Positions 22,880 to 31,043 of a DNA stretch of 37,426 nt are shown here, piece by piece. The notes beneath the pieces were generated by a model. The model was given only the letters and a program-made list of their open reading frames with translations, was not told the origin of the DNA and ran no database searches. Each line of letters begins with the position of its first letter. Within the stretch, counting starts at the first letter, position 1. Origin of the DNA: a bacterium (GTDB lineage Bacteria > Babelota > Babeliae > Babelales > Vermiphilaceae); the NCBI GenBank assembly GCA_021777215.1, contig JAJYDS010000013.1, positions 1 through 37,426 of the forward strand, written 5' to 3'. The position numbers and the translations under genes are program-made.

Positions 22880-24076
22880 TTATTTTAGTTTCTCCGTTAC
22901 ATTATCATACACTGCTTTTTCTTCCATACCAAGTCGTTTAATTTTTTTATTTTCAAAAACAAGCTTTTTCAGGTTGATAAGATGATAACGATGCATCATG
23001 TAGGTGCGATAATAGAAGCAACAATTTTTTAAATCAGCGACACTCATCCAATGTGTATATTCATAGATGATGCCCGAAGGCCGGGTTTCGCGTATCATCC
23101 CTTTAGCGATGCTAATATTATTGAGAATGTTTATTGCAACACTCACGCCATCAAGAGCGGTTTCCGCGGGCAATGCCGCACGACTTAGTGCAGCAGCGCG
23201 GACAAAACGCGAAGGTGGGGTGAAGTCTCCGGGCAATCCGAGCATGCCTGACCCTTGTCCGGCAGGATGAATAGCAAATTCTCCCAAATTGATTGAGGTG
23301 GCATTATAGGGCGTGAGATTTACGTAATTATTCAAATTAATAAGATGCCATTCAAAATACGGTGAATTGGTAATGACGCCAATAGGGTTATCATGTACCG
23401 AGAGCTGACCCTTCGTTCGAGGTTCTATGACGATACTTTTCCCTTGTGCGTCATGGACAATATAATGTAAAGGAGGCACAAACTGACTATCCATGCCTTC
23501 AATTGCGACACCGGCGACTCCCATGCTAACGGCACCGATTTTTATTGTTTCCAGAGCTTTTTTAACGTCATCAACTGTCGCGCAGGTCGTCAAGAGCCAG
23601 GTGCCTAATTCCCATGGCGCCAGAGCTCTTTTTTGATCCTGGGAGCTGATTGCCTGGTATCGTGCATATCCGGGAAAATAGAGGGCTCCAAAGGCGAGCC
23701 CTTTCTCATTAATGCCATCAAGAAAATGATCTTTTTTTAACGCATTGATACCAACTGCTGTGTATTTTGTTTTCCAGGAAAGTCCGGGGGTGCCATCAGG
23801 GAGTGTGCCTGCCAGGGCTATGTTTTGGGGGATAGCAATAATTTCTGATTTAAGATCAAAAGGAAACTCCATGGTGCGTGCGTAAATTGATGCACCATCG
23901 TTTGTTTTAATGCGGATGCCGGTGCATGCGTCGATTGAGTTGTGTATACTCAGGGTGCACATGATAGCGATAGTGTGCCAGTGTATGCTGGCCGGCTTAG
24001 TACGGTGGCTTGCGGGTGTTGGATAGCGCCGCGTATAGCCTCGTGGGTGAACATAAGAAGGTGATCGTGTATTCAT
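22880..24076 (-). CDS. Secreted linear amide C-N hydrolase (choloylglycine hydrolase family)
   Basis: These Ntn hydrolases cleave linear amide bonds using an N-terminal cysteine. The protein has 398 residues. Its hydrophobic stretch about 31-46 ends I-D-A before Cys51-T-G-I-R-I, followed by G-A-S-I-Y-A-R-T-M-E-F, the family motif around Cys and Arg. Removal of the leader at A-C would free the nucleophile. Further conserved words are N-E-K-G-L-A-F-G-A and N-S-P-Y-F-E-W-H. The start at 24076 has a strong GGAG; the frame extends to 24109. Related enzymes hydrolyse bile salts, penicillin V or acylated signals and amides; the substrate is unknown. Confidence 0.88.
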   Translation of the reverse strand: MNTRSPSYVHPRGYTRRYPTPASHRTKPASIHWHTIAIMCTLSIHNSIDACTGIRIKTNDGASIYARTMEFPFDLKSEIIAIPQNIALAGTLPDGTPGLSWKTKYTAVGINALKKDHFLDGINEKGLAFGALYFPGYARYQAISSQDQKRALAPWELGTWLLTTCATVDDVKKALETIKIGAVSMGVAGVAIEGMDSQFVPPLHYIVHDAQGKSIVIEPRTKGQLSVHDNPIGVITNSPYFEWHLINLNNYVNLTPYNATSINLGEFAIHPAGQGSGMLGLPGDFTPPSRFVRAAALSRAALPAETALDGVSVAINILNNISIAKGMIRETRPSGIIYEYTHWMSVADLKNCCFYYRTYMMHRYHLINLKKLVFENKKIKRLGMEEKAVYDNVTEKLK

Positions 24077-24154
24077 AAGAACTCCTTTTTTAGGAAAATA
24101 TACTCTCAAAAGCTACTATGTACGTGATGAGTATGTAAAGTTTTTCTCCAATTC

Positions 24155-24183
24155 TTGCCAAAAAGATCTCTATTTTTTATACC
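24155..24183 (+). promoter_or_regulatory. Predicted promoter
   Basis: TTGCCA (24155-24160) and TATACC (24178-24183) with a 17-nt spacer face the small membrane-protein gene 140 nt downstream, leaving a long leader that holds a possible hairpin element. Confidence 0.5.
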
Positions 24184-24197
24184 TATACATGAGTTAT

Positions 24198-24297
24198 CCT
24201 TAAAAGGTATCAAAAGCGTGCGGAGTTACGCGTGCTTGTATGAGCATCAGTTAACACAGTCAGGGTAAGTAAAAGCAGGTAAGATGCGCTTTTTACT
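24198..24297 (+). ncRNA. Possible structured leader or small RNA
   Basis: AAAAGCG (24212-24218) can pair with CGCTTTT (24287-24293), which is followed by a T, and GCATC (24244-24248) with GATGC (24283-24287) is a competing stem ending in a T-run, as in an attenuator. A short CCTT-AAGG hairpin precedes it. Evidence is by eye only; no RNA family was recognised. Confidence 0.25.
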
Positions 24298-24325
24298 CTA
24301 CTAAAAACTATTTTCAGGAGAAAAA

Positions 24326-24526
24326 ATGGCTACTGATACACATGCGCAAGGTCTTTTTTTTACCATTCTGGGTGCTATTTTACTTGCCTTTGTCGCCGGA
24401 GAATTTATCATTCGTCTCTTTTTAACCTTGCTGACCATTGCCTTAATTAATTATGGCCTACAGTTACAGGGAAAGCCGCCGCTTCATGTTACGATTTATT
24501 CATGGTTTGATCGTCTACGGGTGTGA
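24326..24526 (+). CDS. Small membrane protein, unknown function
   Basis: This 66-residue protein has two predicted membrane helices (about 10-28 and 30-47) and a short polar C-terminus ending W-F-D-R-L-R-V. A good CAGGAG precedes ATG 24326. I do not recognise the family. Its helix pair and position suggest an envelope protein. It is followed by two related membrane proteins, but a gap of about 75 nt leaves cotranscription open. Confidence 0.7.
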   Translation: MATDTHAQGLFFTILGAILLAFVAGEFIIRLFLTLLTIALINYGLQLQGKPPLHVTIYSWFDRLRV

Positions 24527-24602
24527 AGAGAAATGATGCGGGTACGTTTTTTTTGCCGTTATTTTAACGTGTATTTTTACTCATAATAAAAAAGGGATTG
24601 TG

Positions 24603-25307
24603 ATGAATGATAAGCGTTTTTCATTATTTGATGCAGTGACATGGGCGGTGCGCAGCTTTCTTGATAATTTCCGTCTTTTTGGCGGGGCATTACTCGCAGT
24701 AATGGGTCTTTTTCTGGTTGGCATTGCGCTGTTGTTGCTCATTTCTCGTTTTACTTTTTTCTTGCATCAAGCGCCAGATATGCGTAACTTTCTCTGGCAA
24801 TTTAAACTTTCGGGTGTACTGCAACCACGCACGACCGAAGTGCATGTACCCTTGGTGACCGGGTTTGGTTTTTTTATTTTTATGGGCAGCTTAGCTCTTG
24901 TTTCATTACTATCGATGGGATATGCAAAAATCTGTCTGCTTTTTCAGTCGGGGGTACAAGAAATTCCTTTCCAGACACTCTTTTCTTGTTGGCGCCAGAT
25001 CGTTACTTGTATGGTGGCTATTTTATTTTTTGCACTGTTAGTATTGCTCGGTTTTTCTCTTTTGATTATTCCAGGTATTTATCTGCTGCTGAGGCTCTGT
25101 TTTTTTAAGTACTTAATTGTTGATACTAATGCGGGAATTCTGGAATCGCTCTCAAAGAGTTATAAGATGACTGCGGGATATGAATGGGAGTTGCTTGCAA
25201 TGCTCGTACTTACTTTGTTTGTTGGTTCCTTTGTTCCATTGTGGCCGGCAATTGAATTGATGTATGTCTATGCGTATCGCAAAATTTCTTCGGCGATTGC
25301 GGCATAA
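24603..25307 (+). CDS. Multi-pass membrane protein, YciC/DUF975-like
   Basis: This 234-residue protein has about five membrane helices. Its second half carries I-I-P-G-I-Y-L-L-L-R-L-C-F-F-K-Y-L-I-V-D and I-L-E-S-L-S-K-S-Y-K-M-T-A-G-Y-E, the motif that recurs in YciC, DUF975 and related membrane proteins. The next gene has the same motif, so the two are paralogues. ATG 24603 is favoured over the overlapping GTG 24600; AAAGGG lies upstream. Function is unknown. Confidence 0.75.
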   Translation: MNDKRFSLFDAVTWAVRSFLDNFRLFGGALLAVMGLFLVGIALLLLISRFTFFLHQAPDMRNFLWQFKLSGVLQPRTTEVHVPLVTGFGFFIFMGSLALVSLLSMGYAKICLLFQSGVQEIPFQTLFSCWRQIVTCMVAILFFALLVLLGFSLLIIPGIYLLLRLCFFKYLIVDTNAGILESLSKSYKMTAGYEWELLAMLVLTLFVGSFVPLWPAIELMYVYAYRKISSAIAA

Positions 25308-25345
25308 AAACGCGATTGTTTTTATGATTCTTTTAGGAGTTTGCC

Positions 25346-26128
25346 ATGAGTGAGTTTGTATGTATTAAAGATTTTTTGTTCGAGGTGATTTGTGCTTCGA
25401 GCAAGGCTATTGCGGACAAGTTCTTTCCTTTTTTGGGTTTATTATTTTTTCGCCTGTCAGTTGTTTTTTTTGCATTTTTGGTAACAATTGTTTTTTTTAT
25501 ATTTTCTTTGATAGAGATACGTACGAGCTCTTTCGCTTCTTCTTTAGCGACGTATATGCAACAAACTAAGATGGCCTACGTATCATATTTGTTTATTCTT
25601 GCGATATTTTTTTTTCTAGCGCTGTGGCTCTATTTGAATACACGCTTTGTCGGTGGCTATGCTCGCGTTCTTCTTGGTTATTGGGATACGGGGAAACTGA
25701 GTTTTAATCTTATTTTTCTTTCGCACCGGCTTGCTTGGAGGGTGCTTGGTGCCTTTGTGTTGTATGTGCTTATGGCAGTGATCGGAATGGCCTTGTTTAT
25801 TGTCCCTGGTATCTATGTAATGATCCGTTTTCCTTTTTTTATATACGCAATTTTTGATAAAAACGCATCCATTATCGAGTCATTCAGAATAAGCTGGCAG
25901 CTAACAAAAGGGTATAGCGGCATACTTTTTGCTTTTGGATCGATGCAAGTGCTTTTGTTTGGCGTGGCACAGTTTTTTATGAAAAAATCTTTGCTCGTAC
26001 CGCTGGTTGGTCAGTTTGGTGCTTATGTGCTTGGCTTTATTGGGGCGATTTTTTATCTGTTGATGATTCTGTTGACCAATGTTGCATGGGCCTACGTGTA
26101 TCGCAAGCTATCGCCCAAAGCGGTCTAA
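25346..26128 (+). CDS. Multi-pass membrane protein, paralogue of the preceding gene
   Basis: The 260-residue product has about six membrane helices. It shares with the upstream gene the segment I-V-P-G-I-Y-V-M-I-R-F-P-F-F-I-Y-A-I-F-D and I-I-E-S-F-R-I-S-W-Q-L-T-K-G-Y, the YciC/DUF975-like motif. Both end in A-Y-x-Y-R-K-x-S. AGGAG precedes the start. The stop codon overlaps the mutL stop by 2 nt in convergent orientation. Function is unknown; the tandem pair looks like a local duplication. Confidence 0.75.
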   Translation: MSEFVCIKDFLFEVICASSKAIADKFFPFLGLLFFRLSVVFFAFLVTIVFFIFSLIEIRTSSFASSLATYMQQTKMAYVSYLFILAIFFFLALWLYLNTRFVGGYARVLLGYWDTGKLSFNLIFLSHRLAWRVLGAFVLYVLMAVIGMALFIVPGIYVMIRFPFFIYAIFDKNASIIESFRISWQLTKGYSGILFAFGSMQVLLFGVAQFFMKKSLLVPLVGQFGAYVLGFIGAIFYLLMILLTNVAWAYVYRKLSPKAV

Positions 26129-28113
26129 ATTTTGCGTTTAAACTTTTTCTCAATTTCATAGCTGCTGAGCAACCATCCGGTAGGTCGTCCATGCGGGCAG
26201 GTGAAATTGTTGGCAGTTTTTTGTAGATCATCGAGCACGGTTATCATTTGCTCATGGGTGAGTTCGTCGCCTGCTTTGACAGCCGCTTTACATGCCATCT
26301 GCGCATGAAGCTTTTCGGTGAGCACCTTGCTTACTTCTGCTTGCTCAAGATGCTGATACTCTGCTATGAGGCCTAGCATTGTTTCCACCAGTTCTTGGAA
26401 GTTAACGTTTTTCAAATAGACTGGTGTTGCCGTGAGCGAGAGCTGATGGTCGTTGAAGATGTCGAGCATTACTCCCATAGTGTGATAGATCGGGAGATAT
26501 GGACTAATCGTTTGTAGTGCATCTGCCGTGAGCGTGATTATCTGAGGAAACATAAGCGCAACGGTGGCGGCATCAGCAAAGCGTGTACGAAAGCGTTCAT
26601 ATAAGATACGTTCATGAGCGGCGTGCTGATCGACTACATACAGGCCATCCGGTTTTTCCAGCAGGATATACGTTTTGTGCAGTTGTCCAATGAGTGTGTA
26701 GTTTTTTTCAATTGCCACATTCGCCGCATCTGCAAAAGCATACGCTTGTTGTGGTAAGTCTTGAGCGTGTATGCTGGCTGTGCTTTCGCAGTTGGGTGAT
26801 AAGTCCTGTTTGTGGCAGGTGCCAATAGGCACATCAGTACTAACAGCGGGGTCGGTATTTGTTGGTTCCTGTATTGTTTGCAAGTTGTTGTATGCAGTGT
26901 TGTGAGCCATGCCTATAGAATCTGGTTGCTGCGCATAAGGCATTCCCGCTTCTTGCTTTTCAAACGGCGATGGGCTAAAGAGTGCGGGATATTCATGCCT
27001 ATGCAGTATGCCAACGTGTGCAGGGAGTATATTTGTAGGCCAGGATGTGTCGGATCTTGAGGGTATTGGCTGTGGGCCGCGATCTTGTGCTGCAGGCTTA
27101 TTTTGCTGCACTTGCTGGGAAAGATAATTTTCAAGTGTCTGTTTGACGGCGCCTTCCAATGCAACCTCTATCACCCGTGGGTGTAAAAATAGTACCTCTT
27201 CTTTTCGTGGATGAATATTTATGTCGATGGTTGTTGGGTCAACAGTGATAAAAATGCATGCAGCGGGAAAGCGTCCTGGGGGCAATACATTGGCATATCC
27301 TTTGAGCAACGCCCGCGCGAGCGGCTGATTTTTTACCAAACGATTATTAACAAAAAAGAGAATGTTATTACGATCATAGCGAGCATGTTGATGATTTGAA
27401 ATAACGCCGCTGATAGTTATAGCGCGTTCATTTTTTTCGATCAACGGAACAAGATAGGGAGCTCCCTGCATATTCCAGACCTGTCCGATGCGGGTAATGA
27501 GCGAGTCTGTTGCTGGGCAATTGGTTATCAAGTTGTTTTCAGAAAGGAGCTTAAAATGTATTGCCGGATAACAGAGGCAAAAAGCCTGAAAGGTGCGTTG
27601 AATATGATTAAACTCTGTTTCGCGCTTTTTTAAAAATTTTTTTCGTGCTGGTAAGTTGTGCAAGATATCAGCAATAGTTATATCAGTGCCCGTGTTTGCA
27701 CTTACCTGAGTCTGTTGCGTGAGTGTGCCTTGTGCCAGCGTTAATTGTATGCCTGTTTGAGCGTCGGCTGTTTTAGTGATCAGGGTAGCATTGCTGACAG
27801 CTGCAATGCTTGAAAGCGCTTCGCCCCGAAAGCCAAAAGTGGTGATTGTTTCTAAATCAGCTACCGTTCTTATTTTGCTTGTGGCATGATGTTCAAAACA
27901 GAGATGTGCATCTTCTTCGTTCATACCGCATCCATCATCGACCACGCGCACCAGTTCTCTGCCACCATCGCCGACTGATAGGGTGATGCGTGATGCTCCG
28001 GCATCGATGCTATTTTCGATTAATTCTTTAACAATGTTGGCAGGACGTTCAATGACTTCTCCGGCAGCAATTTTTTTTGCTTCATGGGTTGAGAGCTTTA
28101 TAATAGTCGCCAT
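26125..28113 (-). CDS. mutL: DNA mismatch repair protein MutL with endonuclease motif
   Basis: MutL links mismatch recognition to strand excision. The N-terminal GHKL ATPase has E-L-I-E-N-S-I-D-A-G, D-D-G-C-G-M and T-F-G-F-R-G-E-A-L-S-S-I. A variable linker covers about residues 335-465. The C-terminal domain has the metal-binding endonuclease motif D-Q-H-A-A-H-E-R-x-x-x-E from Asp495, plus A-C-K-A-A-V-K and C-P-H-G-R-P, so this is the nicking type found where no MutH exists. Length 662 is normal. No mutS is in the window. The ribosome-binding site is weak, and a possible promoter/operator lies at 28150-28166. Confidence 0.96.
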   Translation of the reverse strand: MATIIKLSTHEAKKIAAGEVIERPANIVKELIENSIDAGASRITLSVGDGGRELVRVVDDGCGMNEEDAHLCFEHHATSKIRTVADLETITTFGFRGEALSSIAAVSNATLITKTADAQTGIQLTLAQGTLTQQTQVSANTGTDITIADILHNLPARKKFLKKRETEFNHIQRTFQAFCLCYPAIHFKLLSENNLITNCPATDSLITRIGQVWNMQGAPYLVPLIEKNERAITISGVISNHQHARYDRNNILFFVNNRLVKNQPLARALLKGYANVLPPGRFPAACIFITVDPTTIDINIHPRKEEVLFLHPRVIEVALEGAVKQTLENYLSQQVQQNKPAAQDRGPQPIPSRSDTSWPTNILPAHVGILHRHEYPALFSPSPFEKQEAGMPYAQQPDSIGMAHNTAYNNLQTIQEPTNTDPAVSTDVPIGTCHKQDLSPNCESTASIHAQDLPQQAYAFADAANVAIEKNYTLIGQLHKTYILLEKPDGLYVVDQHAAHERILYERFRTRFADAATVALMFPQIITLTADALQTISPYLPIYHTMGVMLDIFNDHQLSLTATPVYLKNVNFQELVETMLGLIAEYQHLEQAEVSKVLTEKLHAQMACKAAVKAGDELTHEQMITVLDDLQKTANNFTCPHGRPTGWLLSSYEIEKKFKRKI

Positions 28114-28149
28114 GGGTGGTTCTCGCGGTAGGAGGATTTCAGCATTGGT

Positions 28150-28166
28150 GACTACCAGTGTACCAG
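28150..28166 (-). promoter_or_regulatory. GGTACACTGGTA element upstream of mutL
   Basis: On the minus strand CTGGTAC-ACTG-GTAGT lies about 40 nt before the mutL start. It shares 14 of 15 positions (TCTGGTACACTRGTA) with the palindrome ahead of ogt, but its right arm is imperfect. TGGTACACT also fits an extended -10 box. It may be a promoter, a shared operator, or both. Confidence 0.35.
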
Positions 28167-28208
28167 AGAAAGAGAGACGATAAAAACTGTTTTTTAAAAG
28201 GGTTTTTT

Positions 28209-28706
28209 ATGATTTCTAATCGTATGTGCGTTAACGTATCTTTGCTGTGTGTTATTTTTTTGTTCGGGAGGTTTTCTTGCGCTATGAATACACAGGAATG
28301 TGCCTATATTGAACAAGAGCGGGCCGCTGTTTTAGGAGATCTGCATAAAAATCTTGCTGCTATTATTGTCAATGAGGAAGTTTTTGATCAAGATCGCCCT
28401 GAGGGTGAGAAGCTAATGCCTTACTTTCAGAATGTGCAGATGGAGCTTGCTAACGATGTCCCTTTTGCGCAGAACGAATTTATTGCGGTCATTGCGACCT
28501 GTTCGGCATTATTGTTTTATCATAAGTCCTCGAGGCAATTGGAATATATATATCTGGTACGTGAGCCGGTGCAGCAATTATCCCTTGATGAAAGCGGCGC
28601 CTTGCATTTGCTGTTTACATCAGGAGAAGAATTGGTTTGGCTAAAACGTATGCCTAGGACTCTTATCAACGAGAATATTTTGGATGAAGTAGATACCCAG
28701 AAATAA
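28209..28706 (+). CDS. Secreted protein of unknown function
   Basis: This 165-residue protein has a clear signal peptide (about 1-25, V-S-L-L-C-V-I-F-L-F-G, cleavage near S-C-A-M). The mature part is acidic, with no recognised domain; it contains V-R-E-P-V-Q-Q-L-S-L-D and an E-E-L-V-W-L-K segment. The start at 28209 has AAAGGG; the longer frame from 28158 would bury the signal peptide. It is divergent from mutL and converges on pilN. Confidence 0.7.
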   Translation: MISNRMCVNVSLLCVIFLFGRFSCAMNTQECAYIEQERAAVLGDLHKNLAAIIVNEEVFDQDRPEGEKLMPYFQNVQMELANDVPFAQNEFIAVIATCSALLFYHKSSRQLEYIYLVREPVQQLSLDESGALHLLFTSGEELVWLKRMPRTLINENILDEVDTQK

Positions 28707-28717
28707 TTTCTTTGGGA

Positions 28718-29314
28718 TTAAGCTTTGTTTGAAGTTATGGGATTGATGGGTGTACTCGTTTGGAGCTTGTTCTTTTTTTTGATCGATCCGGTGATAGTAA
28801 CGAGCGTCTGTGTTGCTTGAGTGTTTTTTTTGTTCTGCAGTGATACAACCGATACCCGTTCAAATGCGGGTTCTTTTGTAAGTAGCTGCGCAAGTTTGAG
28901 TGCTTGTTCTAGTTGCATAGTGCCGCTGCGCAATTCAAATGATTTTTTATCAAGCGTGAGTGATTCTAGCCAAGCATTACTTGTGTGTAGATGTTTCAAT
29001 ATAATGCCGAAATGTACTACGACCGGAGACTGCTGACTGCTATATACTTGTAGTTTAGTTGTTTGTTTAATCAACGCCTTTTCTTCTTGTTTGAGTGCTT
29101 TATCTTGGTCTAAATCTAGCTGCAGAGGCATTATTTTTTGTTGCCACATTCTTTTTTCTGCGGCACGTTCGTGGATCATGCGTAGTTGAAAAAGAGATAT
29201 GGTGCCGATAGTGAGCAGTGTTATCGCCAAAAGGCTAAGAGTGATCCCCCACCATCGTGATATTTCCTTCTGTTGGGCGGGGCTTACGCTGTTAATTAAA
29301 TTTATTTTATGCAT
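28718..29314 (-). CDS. pilN: PilN-like pilus assembly protein
   Basis: The 198-residue protein begins M-H-K-I-N-L-I-N, the typical PilN start (x-I-N-L-L), has one membrane helix at about 24-44 and a periplasmic coiled coil followed by a small alpha/beta domain. PilN joins PilM in the cytoplasm and PilO in the periplasm in type IV pilus or type II secretion alignment complexes. It overlaps the upstream pilM-like gene by 8 nt. No PilO gene follows; the next gene points the other way. Confidence 0.75.
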   Translation of the reverse strand: MHKINLINSVSPAQQKEISRWWGITLSLLAITLLTIGTISLFQLRMIHERAAEKRMWQQKIMPLQLDLDQDKALKQEEKALIKQTTKLQVYSSQQSPVVVHFGIILKHLHTSNAWLESLTLDKKSFELRSGTMQLEQALKLAQLLTKEPAFERVSVVSLQNKKNTQATQTLVTITGSIKKKNKLQTSTPINPITSNKA

Positions 29315-30092
29315 AGTCTATTCCTGCGGTAAAAAGGCCGAGCATACAGGCAAGTTGAGACGTATCGGGTGCCGTGGATGCTTGTTGTGTGTAGAGGGAT
29401 TGCAACTGCTCAGGCACATGCTCTAGAGCCAGTGAACAGAGGAAGGGAAGCTGTTTGCCGGGTATGAGGTGTTCGATAGTGTCTGATTTTTCTATCGCCG
29501 CCGCGAGTGCGTGCTGTGAAAATGGTGCGCCCTGTACTTGTTTATAGAGCTGCAATTGTGGGGCCCATGATGGTGTTAGGCGTACGAGATTTAACGATGA
29601 GGCGATAGCGAGTAATTTGTATTGTAAAAGTTGTTCTTGTCGTATGCCATACAGATAAAAGGTGAATGTGCCATCGTGATTTGGATAGAGATACTGATAC
29701 CCCCAGTGCATATGAGCAAGTTCTGGAAGCAAAAAGTGTGATCTTGTTGGCATAGCCGTATCCATTGGTATAAGGCGCTGAAGAATGCTATCACCAGATA
29801 TGCCAAGGGAAATGAACGCGTGCATCAATGCATGCTTAGCTAAAAAAGCGGTTATTTCTTGCTGTATAAACGTTGGATTGTAAAGTATTGCTTGAGTATA
29901 TTGTTGGTGCTCAAGGGGAATCTGTCGATATGCATGCAGGGAAAAAGGCGGATTGTTTTTATGATCAGGTGTTTTTCTTAAAAAAAAGGTTTGTAAAGAT
30001 GGCTTATGTTGTTTAAGCCATGCGCAGGTGAGTGTTTCTGGGGTAAGAACGAGAGTGACTAACTCATTTTGTAGTTTTGGTAGTGGCCACAT
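29307..30092 (-). CDS. PilM-like protein (divergent)
   Basis: This 261-residue protein starts near the prmC 3' end with a 29-nt overlap and ends 8 nt inside pilN. It has no signal peptide, and its order directly before pilN is the standard place for the actin-like PilM. The sequence matches only loosely: the phosphate motifs of the actin fold are weak, so it may have lost ATP binding. The identification leans on context. Confidence 0.55.
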   Translation of the reverse strand: MWPLPKLQNELVTLVLTPETLTCAWLKQHKPSLQTFFLRKTPDHKNNPPFSLHAYRQIPLEHQQYTQAILYNPTFIQQEITAFLAKHALMHAFISLGISGDSILQRLIPMDTAMPTRSHFLLPELAHMHWGYQYLYPNHDGTFTFYLYGIRQEQLLQYKLLAIASSLNLVRLTPSWAPQLQLYKQVQGAPFSQHALAAAIEKSDTIEHLIPGKQLPFLCSLALEHVPEQLQSLYTQQASTAPDTSQLACMLGLFTAGIDYA

Positions 30093-30996
30093 GGTTTATG
30101 CTCCCTGAAACTACGCGATCTTTTTTTTCCAAATCTTTATGAACAGTGATAGAGATATAACAGGCTTGTTGCATAAGAGTTACTATCGCGTCAGCCTGTG
30201 TGGGGCCAATTTCCAGCAGAAGTTGTGGTATTTTGTGTTTGACCATTGCGGCATTGTAGCGCATATATGCCGGTGCTTGCTGTATAATTTTTTTTATCAA
30301 AGCAAGGCCCTCTTCCGGTGCCACCAGGGCTTTTTTATCTTCCCAGACAGTGACTGAGCGATCGAGCGTTTTCCATTCAGCCGGCGCTATGTAAGGAGGG
30401 TTGCAGACTATTAGATCAAATTGTTGTGGCGGGATATCTGCAAAAAGATCGGATAATAAAAAGGTTGCGTTATCTATTCTGTTGTGGCGAGCATTTTTTT
30501 CTGCTAAATCTAATGCATCTTGTGAAATGTCAGTTGTCAAAATATTTGCTTCTGGTAGTGCTTTCGCAAGTGCAAGAGCTATGCAGCCAGTGCCGGTACA
30601 CAGATCAAGTATGTGGAGTTTTGTGTCGCGTAGGGGATCAAGCTGTTCAATGAGGTTGAGTGTCCATTCTTCCGTTTCTGGACGAGGAATAAGAACTGGT
30701 TCTTTAACAAGAATCTCAAGATTGGCAAAGGGGACTGATCCAATAAGGTATTGGATAGGCATATGTGCATTGATGAGCGCATCAAGCCAGTGAAATAACC
30801 TGTTTTCTTGTTCTTCGGTGAGTGGCTGGTCAGGATTGCGCACTAAAGCGGCTTGCGAGCGATTAGTTATTGCCTGCAGTGTCCACCAAGCGTATTGTTG
30901 GCAGAGAGCAGGATCATCGTAGATTGCGAGTAATTTTTTTTGTATTTCGGCAATCAGCGCGAGATTGTTTTTTATTTTCTTCATGGTGATTACCAT
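30064..30996 (-). CDS. prmC: Peptide chain release factor N5-glutamine methyltransferase
   Basis: PrmC methylates the glutamine of the GGQ motif in release factors RF1 and RF2, using S-adenosylmethionine. The 310-residue protein has the SAM site D-L-C-T-G-T-G-C-I-A-L-A-L-A (about 145-158) and the catalytic N-P-P-Y in V-C-N-P-P-Y-I-A-P near 205. The N-terminal helical domain shows P-I-Q-Y-L-I-G, as in other PrmC. Two starts, 30996 and 30984, are possible and neither has a clear ribosome-binding site. It overlaps the pilM-like gene, an odd pairing. Confidence 0.93.
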   Translation of the reverse strand: MVITMKKIKNNLALIAEIQKKLLAIYDDPALCQQYAWWTLQAITNRSQAALVRNPDQPLTEEQENRLFHWLDALINAHMPIQYLIGSVPFANLEILVKEPVLIPRPETEEWTLNLIEQLDPLRDTKLHILDLCTGTGCIALALAKALPEANILTTDISQDALDLAEKNARHNRIDNATFLLSDLFADIPPQQFDLIVCNPPYIAPAEWKTLDRSVTVWEDKKALVAPEEGLALIKKIIQQAPAYMRYNAAMVKHKIPQLLLEIGPTQADAIVTLMQQACYISITVHKDLEKKDRVVSGSINHVATTKTTK

Positions 30997-31043
30997 AGCA
31001 TACCGATGAAAAATAAGTAAATTGTTGGGGTGTTAAAACTTTT

